Shown here: positions 7,768-17,496 of the stretch, piece after piece | Layout of the letters: each line of letters opens with the position of its first letter | How positions within the stretch are numbered: position 1 is the first letter of the stretch | Assembly (NCBI RefSeq): GCF_014280035.1 | Contig: NZ_CP047957.1 | Span: 2,232,001 to 2,296,000, forward strand | DNA length: 64,000 nucleotides | Direction: 5' to 3' | Origin: Synechococcus sp. A18-25c | GTDB taxonomy: Bacteria; Cyanobacteriota; Cyanobacteriia; PCC-6307; Cyanobiaceae | The notes under the pieces: model-generated | Database searches by the model: none | Seen by the model: only the letters and a program-made list of their open reading frames with translations | Told to the model about the DNA's origin: nothing | Translations under genes and position numbers: made by a program

Positions 7768-10101
7768 TCAGTTGCCACAGTTGCGCGCGATCTCAATCAC
7801 ATCAGCCATCGAACGGATCTGATGCATCGTGCGCTGCAGTTGGTCGGCACTGGCGAGCTCGAGGCGGAGATCAATGCGAGCCGGCCGGCCATAACTGGTC
7901 TTCACCCGAGCATCACTGACGTTGATGCGGCCATCAGACAACCGCATCAAGATATCTTTGAGAATTCCCACCCTGTCGATCACTTCGATGCGGAGCTGTG
8001 CTGGAAAGCGCTGCCCTTGAGAGGCGACATCGGGATTCCAGCGCACAGGTAATCGCCGTTCGGTCGGAATCACCTCCACGTTGGAGCAATCCTGGCGGTG
8101 CACGGTGATGCCGTGGTTGCCCAGAGCGACGGTGCCGACGATTGCCTCGCCCGGCAAAGGGCTGCAACAGCCGCCAAGGCGGTAGTCAAGGCCTTCCACA
8201 CCGAGGATCGGTTCTTCCTGTTCGGCGCTGGATCGGGGAGTGCCAGTCTCGGCCTGCTCAACCAGTTGACGGGCTACATCTTCGTTGGATAACGGCTCCT
8301 GATCAGCAGCCGTTTGCAGACGAATCTCCTCGCGCAAACGGTTGAGCACTTGATGGAGCGTCACGGCACCGAAGCCGAGCGCTGCAAGCAGGTCCTCCGT
8401 GCACTGCAGGTTGCAACGTTCAGCGACACGCGTCATCGCCTCACTGTTCAGAAGAGAATCGAACCCACTGCGTCCTAGCTCCCGCTCCAGCAGATCCTTG
8501 CCCCGCTGAATCGTTTCATCCCGATGGCTGCGCTTGTACCACTGACGAATGCGATTGCGCGCCGTGGGGGTGCCCACAAAGTTGAGCCAATCGAGGCTGG
8601 GATGTGCCGTTTTGCTGGTGAGGATGTTGACGAAGTCGCCGTTCTGCAGGGGGGTTGAAAGGGGCGACAGGCGATCGTTGATTCGCACGCCATGGCAGTG
8701 ATTGCCCACTTCTGAGTGAATCCGGTAGGCAAAGTCCACCGCCGTTGACCCCTTGCGCAGACCAACCACTTCCCCTTTGGGGGTGAATACAAACACCTCC
8801 TCGTCGAAGAGGTCTTCCTTGATGGAGGCCAGGTAGTCGTTGTGATCGTCAGCACCACCTTCCTGTTGCCAATCCACCAGCTGGCGGAGCCAGTTGAACC
8901 GCTCGGTGTCTCCCCCCGCAGCCGGTGAACCGCCTTCTTTGTATTTCCAGTGGGCTGCAATGCCGAATTCCGCCACGCGGTGCATATCGAGCGTGCGGAT
9001 CTGCACTTCGATCGGGCGATGACGGCCAATCACGGCTGTGTGTAATGACTGATAGCCATTGGGCTTCGGCAGACCGATGTAGTCCTTGAAACGCCCAGGA
9101 ATGGGACGGAAGGTGTCATGCACCACCGCAAGAGCCCGATAACAGGCCTCGACGCTTGGCGTCAGGATGCGCAGAGCGGCCACGTCGTAGATCTCGTGGA
9201 ACGCCTTCTGCTGACGCTCCATTTTGGTCCAGATGCCGTACAGGTGCTTCGGCCGGCCACTGACCTCGCAGTTCTCCAAACCGACGGCTGAGAGGCGATC
9301 ACTGAGCAGCTGCACGGTGACGCCCAGGCGCTGCTCCCGCTCACTACGTTTGGTCGCCACCTCTTGCTGAATCTCGCGGAACGCCTCCGGCTCGAGCAGT
9401 TTGAAAGAAAGATCTTCGAGTTCCCACTTGAAACGACCGATGCCGAGACGGTTGGCAAGGGGGGCATAGATCTCACGGGTTTCGCGCGCGATGCGCTGAC
9501 GTTTTTCCTCCTGCAGCGCTCCCAGCGTACGCATGTTGTGCAGCCGGTCGGCGAGTTTGACCAACACCACGCGGATGTCACTGGCCATCGCCAGGAACAT
9601 CTTGCGCAAGTTCTCTGCCTGGGCCTCCGTACGGGTGGTGAAGTGAATTCCACCAAGCTTGGTCACCCCCTCCACGAGCTCACGCACCTCAGGGCCGAAG
9701 TGGCTCTCCAGCTGCTCCGGCGTGACATCGGTGTCCTCCACCACATCGTGAAGGAAGCCCGCTGCAATCACACTGGCGCTGGCTCCGATATCGCGCAGCA
9801 AGTCGGCCACCGCCACCGGGTGGACGATGTAGGGATCACCGCTGGCGCGGAACTGCCCCTCATGCAGCTGGAACGCGAAATCAAAAGCCGCCGCCAACAG
9901 CGACTCTGCATCCGTGGGGCAACTATGACCAATTCCAGGGGGAACATGGTCGATGCACTCCCGCAACCAGGGAGGCAGCTCAATGCCGTAATCATCTGCG
10001 GACCGGATCGGACGGTCCCTCAACGCCACTAGACCGCAGGCGGGGGGGGCGGATCCCTCCGGAATCTGCGATGCAGCCGTCGCGGAGGTGGCGTTCAGCA
10101 T
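7768..10101 (-). CDS. spoT: Bifunctional (p)ppGpp synthetase/hydrolase (RelA/SpoT homolog)
   Basis: Makes and degrades the stringent-response alarmone (p)ppGpp. The ATG at 10101 (MLNATSATAAS) gives 777 residues; an upstream in-frame start at 10197 would run into the divergent ABC gene. Domains in order: HD hydrolase with H118-D119 in FLHDVVEDT; synthetase with KDYIGLPKPNGYQSLHTAVIG; TGS (EVFVFTPKGEVVGLRKGSTAVDFAY); a conserved helical/Cys region (GCCSPLPGEAIVG); and a C-terminal ACT domain (RVGILKDILMRLSDG). The HD residues are intact, so both activities are expected. It is a single long-form Rel, as usual in cyanobacteria. Confidence 0.96.
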   Translation of the reverse strand: MLNATSATAASQIPEGSAPPACGLVALRDRPIRSADDYGIELPPWLRECIDHVPPGIGHSCPTDAESLLAAAFDFAFQLHEGQFRASGDPYIVHPVAVADLLRDIGASASVIAAGFLHDVVEDTDVTPEQLESHFGPEVRELVEGVTKLGGIHFTTRTEAQAENLRKMFLAMASDIRVVLVKLADRLHNMRTLGALQEEKRQRIARETREIYAPLANRLGIGRFKWELEDLSFKLLEPEAFREIQQEVATKRSEREQRLGVTVQLLSDRLSAVGLENCEVSGRPKHLYGIWTKMERQQKAFHEIYDVAALRILTPSVEACYRALAVVHDTFRPIPGRFKDYIGLPKPNGYQSLHTAVIGRHRPIEVQIRTLDMHRVAEFGIAAHWKYKEGGSPAAGGDTERFNWLRQLVDWQQEGGADDHNDYLASIKEDLFDEEVFVFTPKGEVVGLRKGSTAVDFAYRIHSEVGNHCHGVRINDRLSPLSTPLQNGDFVNILTSKTAHPSLDWLNFVGTPTARNRIRQWYKRSHRDETIQRGKDLLERELGRSGFDSLLNSEAMTRVAERCNLQCTEDLLAALGFGAVTLHQVLNRLREEIRLQTAADQEPLSNEDVARQLVEQAETGTPRSSAEQEEPILGVEGLDYRLGGCCSPLPGEAIVGTVALGNHGITVHRQDCSNVEVIPTERRLPVRWNPDVASQGQRFPAQLRIEVIDRVGILKDILMRLSDGRINVSDARVKTSYGRPARIDLRLELASADQLQRTMHQIRSMADVIEIARNCGN

Positions 10102-10158
10102 CCAGCCAGGCAAGTGAATCCATGGTATGTAGCCGTGAGCCCCTGTGCTTCTCCTGCG

Positions 10159-11766
10159 ATGAGTCCCGCACCAGACGTCGTGCTGGAGATGAACCACGTC
10201 CGCCTGCGTTACCCGGGCAGCCAGAGCTGGACGCTGGATGGCCTCGACCTGCGCCTGCAGGCTGGAGAACGCTTGGCACTGGTCGGACCCTCAGGCTGCG
10301 GCAAGAGCACCATCGCCCGTGCTGCCCTTCAGCTGCTGCCTTCTGGCAGCCACTGTTCAGGAGGCCTAAGCCTGATGGGACGCGATCCACGCAAACTCGC
10401 ACTGCCGGCGCTTCGATCCCTGCGAGGCGAGTCCGTTGGCCTGGTGTTCCAGGACCCGATGACACGACTCAATCCGCTGATGACGGTGGGGGACCACCTC
10501 TTGGACACCCTGCGGGCGCACCGGCCGGACATGGATCCATCGGAACGTCGCCATCGTGCGCAAACACTGCTGGAACAGGTGGGCATCGGCGCCGGCCGCT
10601 TCCGCGCTTATCCCCATGAGTTCAGTGGTGGCATGCGCCAACGTCTGGCCATCGCGCTGGCCATTGCCCTGCGCCCTCCGCTGGTGATTGCGGATGAACC
10701 CACCACGAGTCTCGATGTGGCCGTGGCCGGCCAGGTGATGGCCGTGCTGCGTGACCTCTGTGATGACCTGGGCAGTGCGCTGCTACTGATCAGTCATGAC
10801 CTGGCCATGGCGAACCGCTGGTGTGAACGGATGGCGGTGATGGACGGCGGCAAAGTCGCCGAGATCAACCGCAGCGATGTGGTTCTCACCTACCCCTGCT
10901 CCAGGGTTGGCCAACGTCTGCTCTCGGCCGCACGCGCACGAGAAGGCAGCAACACACCCTCGGCCCCTGAAGCCGACGTGGTGCTGGATGTGCAGGAACT
11001 GCGCTGCTGGCACAACCTGGGGGGTCTGCCCTGGAGGCCCAACTGGCTCAGAGCCGTCGACGGCATCAGCTTTCAGCTTCAGGCGGGCGAAACCCTTGGT
11101 GTTGTAGGGGGCTCCGGTTGCGGCAAGAGCACCCTCTGCCGAGCGCTCATGGGGCTGACACCCATCCGTGGCGGTCAGGTCAACCTGCTGGGGCAACCGC
11201 TGCTGCGCCTCCAAGGAACCGCAGCACGGCAGGCACGACGAACCATCCAGATGGTGTTTCAAGACCCACTGGCCTGCCTCAACCCTGCGATGACCGTGGC
11301 AGAAGCGATTGGTGATCCGCTGCTGATTCATGGGCTGGCCTCGCCAGCCGAAGCAAGCCGTCAGGCTCAGGATCTGCTGGATCGCGTAGGGCTAACGCCA
11401 GCAGAGCGGTTCCAAAACCGATTGCCACGGCAGCTGTCAGGAGGGCAGCAGCAGCGCGTGGCAATTGCTCGAGCCCTTGCCCTGGGACCGAAGGTGCTGA
11501 TCTGCGATGAGAGCGTGAGCATGCTGGACGCCGAAATCCAGACCGAAGTGTTGGCACTGTTGCGCCAACTGCAACAGGAGCTCGGGTTGGCCATGATCTT
11601 CGTGACCCATGACCTTTCCGTCGCCAGCGGTTTCTGTCACCGACTGCTGGTGCTGGATCAGGGGCATGTGGTGGAGGAAGGACCGGGAGACCGTTTGCTA
11701 CATCAGCCGCAGGCACCCATCACCCAGACCCTGGTCGAAGCCTGTCCGCGTTTGCCCGAAGCCTGA
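10159..11766 (+). CDS. Fused double ABC transporter ATPase (oligopeptide/dipeptide type)
   Basis: One 535-residue chain with two complete ABC ATPase domains, like DppD/OppD and DppF/OppF joined head to tail. First domain: Walker A GPSGCGKST, signature FSGGMRQRLAIA, Walker B LVIADEPTTSLD. Second domain: GGSGCGKST, LSGGQQQRVAIA, VLICDESVSMLD (Ser replaces the usual Pro/Thr after DE). No permease or substrate-binding gene lies nearby, so it must work with partners encoded elsewhere. The ATG at 10159 (MSPAPDVVLEMNHVRLRYPG) is preferred; an upstream ATG at 10114 adds an unconvincing extension. It is divergent from rel/spoT, with only 57 bases for both promoters. Confidence 0.9.
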   Translation: MSPAPDVVLEMNHVRLRYPGSQSWTLDGLDLRLQAGERLALVGPSGCGKSTIARAALQLLPSGSHCSGGLSLMGRDPRKLALPALRSLRGESVGLVFQDPMTRLNPLMTVGDHLLDTLRAHRPDMDPSERRHRAQTLLEQVGIGAGRFRAYPHEFSGGMRQRLAIALAIALRPPLVIADEPTTSLDVAVAGQVMAVLRDLCDDLGSALLLISHDLAMANRWCERMAVMDGGKVAEINRSDVVLTYPCSRVGQRLLSAARAREGSNTPSAPEADVVLDVQELRCWHNLGGLPWRPNWLRAVDGISFQLQAGETLGVVGGSGCGKSTLCRALMGLTPIRGGQVNLLGQPLLRLQGTAARQARRTIQMVFQDPLACLNPAMTVAEAIGDPLLIHGLASPAEASRQAQDLLDRVGLTPAERFQNRLPRQLSGGQQQRVAIARALALGPKVLICDESVSMLDAEIQTEVLALLRQLQQELGLAMIFVTHDLSVASGFCHRLLVLDQGHVVEEGPGDRLLHQPQAPITQTLVEACPRLPEA

Positions 11767-11856
11767 CAGTCACCCTCGGTCACATCACCCACCACAGGGA
11801 GTCACGCGTGAGTCATAAGCCTCGGTTGAACTGAAGGCTGACTGGATTTCTGTGAC

Positions 11857-13092
11857 ATGGACAACGTCCACCACGAGCACGCGTCGGCCGGCCATCCACA
11901 CGACGGCACCGCCGACTCCGGTTTTATCGACATCACTGACTGGGGAAGCTTTCACGGCTCGAATCACAACTCCGAACACAACGAATTGGTCGGCGGCCGG
12001 ACACCCATCACCACGGAAGCGCTCGTGGCGTACAACGGCCTGCGCGCCTTTGCGGGTCTCGAGGCGGTCGCTCTAGAGGATGTCGGCCGATGGGCCTTTG
12101 CCGAAGGACTCACGAACAATTCGCAGGCCTGGGGGAACGATTTACTCGGCGTCGGACTCTGGTACGCCATGCAGGGCGCCAAGGTCGGCTGGATCGCAGA
12201 CAGCACCTATCAACCCCAGCTGCTTGCCGATCTGCAACGCACCGCACGCCTCGGCAGCAGCGAGGCGGTGATGACCATGGTGCGGGAGGTCAGCCACGAC
12301 GGTTTCGCCGATTTTCTGATCAGCCAAGGCCTGCAGGAAGCCTTCATCAACACGCTCAAGATGGAGCCCCACTACGGCGGATGGATGCATGGCCGCACCC
12401 ACGGCTTCCTCCCGATCGAAAGCGGTGCCATCGCCCATGACATCAATCACCTGACCGTTCTCGGCTGGGATCAAAACCAGCCATTCATGAACGACACCTT
12501 CGATTGGCCGCAGTGGCCGGCACTGGAAGTGAGCGACAACACGGTGATCAATTACTTCCAGAGCATGGTTGCCCTGGGAGCCCCGCTCGAAAGCAACCTC
12601 GATGATCTGGGCACCGGCGCACCTACACCACCAACCCAACCTGAACCTGACAGCCCCCCACCAATCGAGGACAGCGACAGCGAGGTCAGCGAGGACGAGC
12701 CCTGGGAGGACAGCAATCCTGAATCCACAACCAATCCAGACCCAGTCACTGGGGTGGATGTGCAAGTGGGAGGTCAACTGTGGTGGGGAGGACTGACCGC
12801 ATCCCTGGTCGTGACCAACACCAGCGATCAAACCGTGGAGAATTGGGGGGTGCAGTTCAACAGTGACCATCGCTTCAGTGGCGAAGCCTGGGGTGTGAGC
12901 GTGGACACTCAAGCCTTGGACGGTGGCGGATACCGCTACGAAATCTCAGGCCTTGACTGGGGACAGACCCTGGCGGCTGGCCAGACGATTCATGTGGGAT
13001 TCAACGCGCTTACGGGGATCACCGACAACGTCAACATCCCCCTCACCGAAGCCCTGTTGGTCGCCGACGGCAGTGCCGTGATGTTGGTCTGA
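11857..13092 (+). CDS. Protein with C-terminal carbohydrate-binding (CBM2-like) module
   Basis: 411 residues in three parts. Residues about 1-245 form an unrecognised globular domain with clustered histidines and tryptophans (EPHYGGWMHGRTHGF, AIAHDINHLTVLGWDQ). Residues about 250-300 are a Pro/Glu/Asp/Ser linker. Residues about 305-411 resemble a family 2 cellulose-binding module: VTNTSDQTVENWGVQFNSD, a conserved Trp in SGLDWGQTLAAGQTIHVGFNA. There is no N-terminal signal peptide; the N-terminus is His/Asp-rich (HHEHASAGHPH), so export, if any, uses another route. The catalytic or binding role of the first domain is unknown. The CBM2-like call is a motif reading. Confidence 0.8.
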   Translation: MDNVHHEHASAGHPHDGTADSGFIDITDWGSFHGSNHNSEHNELVGGRTPITTEALVAYNGLRAFAGLEAVALEDVGRWAFAEGLTNNSQAWGNDLLGVGLWYAMQGAKVGWIADSTYQPQLLADLQRTARLGSSEAVMTMVREVSHDGFADFLISQGLQEAFINTLKMEPHYGGWMHGRTHGFLPIESGAIAHDINHLTVLGWDQNQPFMNDTFDWPQWPALEVSDNTVINYFQSMVALGAPLESNLDDLGTGAPTPPTQPEPDSPPPIEDSDSEVSEDEPWEDSNPESTTNPDPVTGVDVQVGGQLWWGGLTASLVVTNTSDQTVENWGVQFNSDHRFSGEAWGVSVDTQALDGGGYRYEISGLDWGQTLAAGQTIHVGFNALTGITDNVNIPLTEALLVADGSAVMLV

Positions 13093-13248
13093 GGTCTTCA
13101 CAGTCGTCCGTTGCATGCCGGGAACTGGACTGAGTGACCAGCCGGGGATCCAGCATGCAACCGCTGGCCCCGTGGATGCAATCTGATTTGCCAACCCGCC
13201 CGACGCCTTGAATCGCAAAGGCGTTCAGTCAGCACCTGCGAGTCAGCC

Positions 13249-14244
13249 TCACGCAGCGCGACGCCTGAGCACTGAGAGGAGTTTCTCCATCACCGGCGGG
13301 ACTGGAGCTTCGAACAGCATCCGTTCGCGCGTGATCGGGTGATCCAGCCCCAGCTGAAACGCATGGAGGGCCTGCCCAGGCAGCTCGATGGGCAATTTGC
13401 GGCAACGGCTGTAGGTGGGATCCCCCACCACCGGATGGTTCATGTGCGCGCAATGCACGCGGATCTGATGGGTGCGGCCGGTGTCGAGCTTGAAACGCAG
13501 CAGGGAGTAATCGCCGAGTCGCTCCTGCAACCTCCAATGCGTGCAGGCATGACGCCCGTTCTCACCACTGACGACCGCATATTTTTTGCGATCAGCAGGG
13601 TGGCGACCGATCGCACCCACGATCGTGCCGCTGTCTCCTGCGGGCACCCCATGCACCACCGCCAGATAGTCACGGGAAGCGATGCGCTTCTGAATCTGCA
13701 CCTGCAGCCTCACCAGCGCTTCCTGAGACTTCGCGATCACGATGCAGCCCGTGGTGTCTTTATCCAGACGGTGCACAATCCCCGGCCGGAGCTTGCCGCT
13801 GATCCCGGGTAGGTCCGGGCAGTGATGCAACAGACCGTTCACCAGGGTGCCGTCCTTGTTGCCAGGCGCTGGATGCACCGTGAGACCTGCCGGCTTGTTA
13901 ATCACGATGAGGTGCTCATCCTCAAAGAGCACATCCAGCTCCATCGGCTCTGGTTTCAGATAAGGCAGCGGCTCCGGTGGAGGCATCCACAGCTGCACTT
14001 CATCACCGGTGCGCAGTGGCGTCTTGGCCTTGCCGGTCTTGCCGTTCACCCGCACGTAACCGGCATCGATGAATTTCTGGATCCGAGCACGACTCTGCTC
14101 CGAGCGCTGACTGACAAGCCATCGGTCCAATCGCATCGGCAGGGGCTTGGGGTACGTGAGGCTCACAAGCTCGCCGTCTCCCTCCCCGAATCCATCGGTG
14201 AATGATTCCTCAGGCAGAGGCGGCCGTCGCCAGGCCGGGCTCAT
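13249..14244 (-). CDS. rluD: Ribosomal large subunit pseudouridine synthase, RluD/RluA family
   Basis: Isomerises specific uridines of 23S rRNA to pseudouridine. 331 residues: an S4 RNA-binding domain (RLDRWLVSQRSEQSRARIQKFIDAGYV), then the RluA-type catalytic domain with the active Asp in HRLDKDTTG and the ending GRTHQIRVHCAHMNHPVVGD. The ATG at 14244 overlaps the stop of the rbgA gene by ATGA, so the uspA-rbgA-rluD set is coupled. RluD versus another RluA-family specificity is inferred from domain layout. Confidence 0.92.
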   Translation of the reverse strand: MSPAWRRPPLPEESFTDGFGEGDGELVSLTYPKPLPMRLDRWLVSQRSEQSRARIQKFIDAGYVRVNGKTGKAKTPLRTGDEVQLWMPPPEPLPYLKPEPMELDVLFEDEHLIVINKPAGLTVHPAPGNKDGTLVNGLLHHCPDLPGISGKLRPGIVHRLDKDTTGCIVIAKSQEALVRLQVQIQKRIASRDYLAVVHGVPAGDSGTIVGAIGRHPADRKKYAVVSGENGRHACTHWRLQERLGDYSLLRFKLDTGRTHQIRVHCAHMNHPVVGDPTYSRCRKLPIELPGQALHAFQLGLDHPITRERMLFEAPVPPVMEKLLSVLRRRAA

Positions 14245-15107
14245 GCCGGCAACTCCAGGGCGATGCTGCCCAGAGCCGATTTGCGGAAGTCATCCAGCAG
14301 CCGCTGCGCCATCCGCGCCGTATCGGAAGAGGTGTGGCGCTCCGCCACAGCCTCGAGCCAGAGGGCCGGATCATCTGTCGCTCCGGCCAGAGCTGTGCCG
14401 TAGCGGCTTTCGAGCACCGAGAGGGCCACTCCAGATGCACCCGCCGGCTCCAGCGCTCTGAGTTGACGCAGAAAAGCCTGCGCCACCAGCTCACCGTCAT
14501 AGGCCGCCTGACCGATGTCATCGCACAGGGCGAGATGAAGTGCCGCCTGCTGATCATCCAGACGCGGAGGCAACACACCCGGTGCATCCAGCAGGTCGAG
14601 ATCTTGGCCAAGACGCACCCAGCGCAGCGTGCGCGTCACCCCGGCGCGTCGAGCACTAGCCACCACCTTCTGCTTCACCAACCGATTGATCAAGGCCGAC
14701 TTGCCCACATTGGGAAATCCCAGGGTGAGCGCCCGCACCGGCCTAGGGCGCATGCCGCGGTTGCGCCGCCGTTCGTTGAGTTGGTCACCGGCGCGGATCG
14801 CGGCTTGCTGCACCTGCTTGACTCCCGTTCCGGCTTTGGCATCGCACCACACCGTGCGTTGCCCCTTGGCCTTGAACCAGGCCTCCCAAGCCAGGCGAGC
14901 ATCAGCGGTCACCATGTCACGACGGTTAATCACCAGCAGGTGCTGCTTGCCCTTGATCCAACGACTGAGGTGGGGGTGTCCGGTGGCCAGAGGGATGCGC
15001 GCATCCCTCACCTCGATCACCAAATCCACCTTGTCGAGATTGCGGCGCAACTGCTGTTCCGCCTTGGCGATGTGACCCGGATACCACTGAATCGGCGGAG
15101 AACTCAC
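14241..15107 (-). CDS. rbgA: Ribosome biogenesis GTPase A (YlqF/RbgA), circularly permuted
   Basis: GTPase that helps 50S subunit maturation. 288 residues with the circular permutation of the family: the G4-like NRRDMV motif comes first (about residue 60), then the P-loop [15 protein letters not shown]2 threonine region ([11 protein letters not shown]) and G3 DAPGVLPP. An N-terminal [16 protein letters not shown] is typical. The stop overlaps the rluD start and the start overlaps the uspA stop, both by ATGA, so three genes form a tight operon. G4 reads NRRD rather than NKxD, a modest deviation. Confidence 0.94.
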   Translation of the reverse strand: MSSPPIQWYPGHIAKAEQQLRRNLDKVDLVIEVRDARIPLATGHPHLSRWIKGKQHLLVINRRDMVTADARLAWEAWFKAKGQRTVWCDAKAGTGVKQVQQAAIRAGDQLNERRRNRGMRPRPVRALTLGFPNVGKSALINRLVKQKVVASARRAGVTRTLRWVRLGQDLDLLDAPGVLPPRLDDQQAALHLALCDDIGQAAYDGELVAQAFLRQLRALEPAGASGVALSVLESRYGTALAGATDDPALWLEAVAERHTSSDTARMAQRLLDDFRKSALGSIALELPA

Positions 15108-15487
15108 GGCACCACCAACACGGGGCAGGGCGCAAGCTGAATCACCCGCGCTGCAGTGCTGCCGGCTTCGGCTTCAAGCTTCACGCCACGCGTCCCCATC
15201 ACGATCACATCCACATTCAACTCATCGGCCACATCGCAGATCACAAAGGCTGGCTTGCCCTCACGCTCCACCTCGTCGCAAGCCACCCCTGCCTGTTCAA
15301 AACGCTCTCGCGTCTGCGACAACAACGCCGCCACTGCCTCGTGGTCGTGCATCTCAGGACGTTCGGGCTGCACCACCGAAAGCAGCACCAGCCGGCTGCT
15401 GTGACTGCGAGCCAGCTCCAACGCCTTGCCTGCTGTCTCCAGAGCCTGACGGCTCTGGTCAATGGGAAACAAAACAGTCTCGAACAT
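15104..15487 (-). CDS. Universal stress protein (UspA family)
   Basis: 127-residue UspA-fold protein, usually a cytoplasmic nucleotide-binding stress factor. The core runs from TVLFPIDQS to [54 protein letters not shown]. The ATP-binding GxxG-(9)-G(S/T) pattern is present in altered form ([14 protein letters not shown]). ATG 15487 is chosen over the upstream TTG at 15493. It is the first gene of the uspA-rbgA-rluD operon and diverges from pgk, with 101 bases between. Confidence 0.9.
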   Translation of the reverse strand: MFETVLFPIDQSRQALETAGKALELARSHSSRLVLLSVVQPERPEMHDHEAVAALLSQTRERFEQAGVACDEVEREGKPAFVICDVADELNVDVIVMGTRGVKLEAEAGSTAARVIQLAPCPVLVVP

Positions 15488-15588
15488 GTGCAAGTCCTAC
15501 GGCCAACGCCCCTGCTGTCAGTCCTAGCTCCGGGACTGCAGAACTCGTATTAATCTCTCCCCGTTTTCTTACCGCACGACACAACCCT

Positions 15589-16794
15589 ATGGCGAAGCGT
15601 TCCCTGGCCAGCCTCTCCGGCGCCGACCTCAGCGGAAAGCGTGTTCTCGTGCGGGTTGACTTCAACGTGCCCCTGAATGACGCCGGTGCGATCACGGACG
15701 ACACTCGTATCCGCGCCGCCCTTCCCACCATCAATGACCTGATTGGCAAGGGTGCCAAGGTGATCCTCTCCGCCCACTTCGGCCGCCCCAAGGGCCAGGT
15801 GAACGACGCCATGCGCCTCACCCCCGTGGCCGCTCGTCTTAGCGAACTGCTGGGCAAGCCCGTAGCCAAAACCGAGAGCTGCATCGGCCCCGACGCCGAA
15901 GCCAAGGTCGGCGCCATGGCCAACGGCGACGTGGTGCTGCTGGAGAACGTGCGCTTTTTCGCCGAAGAGGAGAAGAACGAAGCCGGTTTCGCTGAAAAAT
16001 TGGCAGGCCTTGCTGAGGTGTATGTGAACGACGCCTTCGGCGCCGCCCACCGCGCCCACGCCTCCACCGAGGGGGTGACCAAGTTTCTCAAGCCCTCCGT
16101 CGGCGGTTTCCTGATGGAGAAAGAGCTTCAGTATCTACAGGGAGCCATCGACGCTCCCAAGCGCCCTCTGGCCGCCATCGTGGGCGGCTCCAAGGTGAGC
16201 TCCAAGATCGGCGTGCTCGAAGCGCTGATGGACAAGTGCGACAAGATCCTTGTCGGCGGCGGCATGATCTTCACTTTCTACAAGGCCCGCGGCCTGGCGG
16301 TCGGCAAGAGTCTGGTGGAAGAGGACAAGCTGGAGCTGGCCAAGGAGCTGGAGGCCAAGGCCAAAGCCAAAGGTGTGGAACTGCTGCTGCCCACCGATGT
16401 GGTGCTCGCCGATAACTTCGCGCCCGATGCCAATAGCCAGACTGCGCCTGTGACGGCCATTCCCGACGGCTGGATGGGACTCGACATCGGCCCCGATTCG
16501 ATCAAGGTGTTCCAGGACGCCCTGGCCGACTGTCAGACCGTGATCTGGAACGGCCCCATGGGTGTGTTCGAATTCGACAAATTCGCCGCCGGCACCAACG
16601 CCATCGCCACCACCCTGGCCGATCTGAGCGCGAAGGGCTGCTGCACAATCATCGGCGGTGGTGACTCCGTCGCAGCTGTCGAGAAGGCTGGCCTAGCCGA
16701 GAAGATGTCGCACATCTCCACTGGCGGTGGCGCCAGCCTCGAGCTGCTGGAAGGCAAGGTGCTGCCCGGTGTGGCCGCCCTCGACGCCGCCTGA
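15589..16794 (+). CDS. pgk: Phosphoglycerate kinase
   Basis: Interconverts 1,3-bisphosphoglycerate and 3-phosphoglycerate with ATP/ADP, serving the Calvin cycle and glycolysis. 401 residues, full length. N-terminal [14 protein letters not shown] carries substrate residues, [11 protein letters not shown] is the conserved second motif, [17 protein letters not shown] the hinge region, and the C-terminal [13 protein letters not shown] and [14 protein letters not shown] bind nucleotide. The start ATG 15589 has a TATTAAT-like sequence about 35 bases upstream. It is monocistronic with a strong terminator. High G/C third positions suggest high expression. Confidence 0.98.
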   Translation: MAKRSLASLSGADLSGKRVLVRVDFNVPLNDAGAITDDTRIRAALPTINDLIGKGAKVILSAHFGRPKGQVNDAMRLTPVAARLSELLGKPVAKTESCIGPDAEAKVGAMANGDVVLLENVRFFAEEEKNEAGFAEKLAGLAEVYVNDAFGAAHRAHASTEGVTKFLKPSVGGFLMEKELQYLQGAIDAPKRPLAAIVGGSKVSSKIGVLEALMDKCDKILVGGGMIFTFYKARGLAVGKSLVEEDKLELAKELEAKAKAKGVELLLPTDVVLADNFAPDANSQTAPVTAIPDGWMGLDIGPDSIKVFQDALADCQTVIWNGPMGVFEFDKFAAGTNAIATTLADLSAKGCCTIIGGGDSVAAVEKAGLAEKMSHISTGGGASLELLEGKVLPGVAALDAA

Positions 16795-16842
16795 TCCCAA
16801 GCCAAAACGCGGTGTTAAACCGCCCGCATCCTGCACCAATCC

Positions 16843-16869
16843 AGCCGCTCCTTTCGGGGCGGCTTTTTG
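16843..16869 (+). terminator. Rho-independent terminator after pgk
   Basis: 9-bp stem (16843-16851 with 16856-16864, one G-T pair), 4-base TTTC loop, then a T-run. It lies about 50 bases after the pgk stop. Confidence 0.88.
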
Positions 16870-16938
16870 TTGAGCGATCTCGCGTTGGTCAAGCCTTGAA
16901 CAACAGGCCGAAAACACCTCCCGCAGCTCACAGCGGAG

Positions 16939-17367
16939 TCACCCAACGACCGTTGAACTGGCCAGCTGATCGCCCCCGAGCGATCCCTGAAAACGGCGTG
17001 ATCGACGTTCCGGCAACAATGGCAGACCCAGACGACGGCGTTCAGCATTCACCACCTGCTGTCCCTCTTGGAACAGGCGGCGCAAGGCTTGCCGTTGCTC
17101 CTGCTTGCAAGCCCGGAAGGCATCTGTCGAACGCGCACGCTCCGTGCAATCCCGTCCCGTATTGAGCAAAGCCAAGCGTCGGTCATAGCTGTCAAGCTCC
17201 CACCGTCGACGGGCCTCAAACAACTGCTGCTTCTGCGCGTCGGTGATCGTCTCTTCGCGTTGCCCGGCCACCGAATCGGCAGGCCCCATGCCCTGATGCA
17301 GCGTGGCCGCCGCGAACGCCACACAAGGAATCAGCAGCGCCTTACGCCAGCGATGGGTGAGCACCAT
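16939..17367 (-). CDS. Exported small hypothetical protein
   Basis: 142 residues with an N-terminal signal peptide (basic HRWRKALL, then a hydrophobic stretch to about residue 22). The mature part is very rich in Arg, Gln and Glu and probably helical (DAQKQQLFEARRRWELDSYDRRLALL). It has two cysteines about 12 residues apart (GRDCTER...FRACKQ), which could form a disulfide in the periplasm. No family is recognised. It stands alone between pgk and a dehydrogenase gene and converges with pgk. Confidence 0.72.
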   Translation of the reverse strand: MVLTHRWRKALLIPCVAFAAATLHQGMGPADSVAGQREETITDAQKQQLFEARRRWELDSYDRRLALLNTGRDCTERARSTDAFRACKQEQRQALRRLFQEGQQVVNAERRRLGLPLLPERRSRRFQGSLGGDQLASSTVVG

Positions 17368-17496
17368 GAAAAGCCCATGACGAGAACACCCTCAGATTGC
17401 TGCTGTCAACCAGCTCAGATCTGACTAATCCGCACGCGAGATGTGACGGAATCCGACCCACAAACCGCCAGGATCAATCGCAGATGGCCTTGACCC

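Noticed and set aside
9364-10032. 222-codon plus-strand frame
   Set aside because: Shadow of the rel/spoT HD domain region.
13203-13224. 7-bp stem near the rluD 3' end
   Set aside because: No T-run on either strand, so not called as a terminator.
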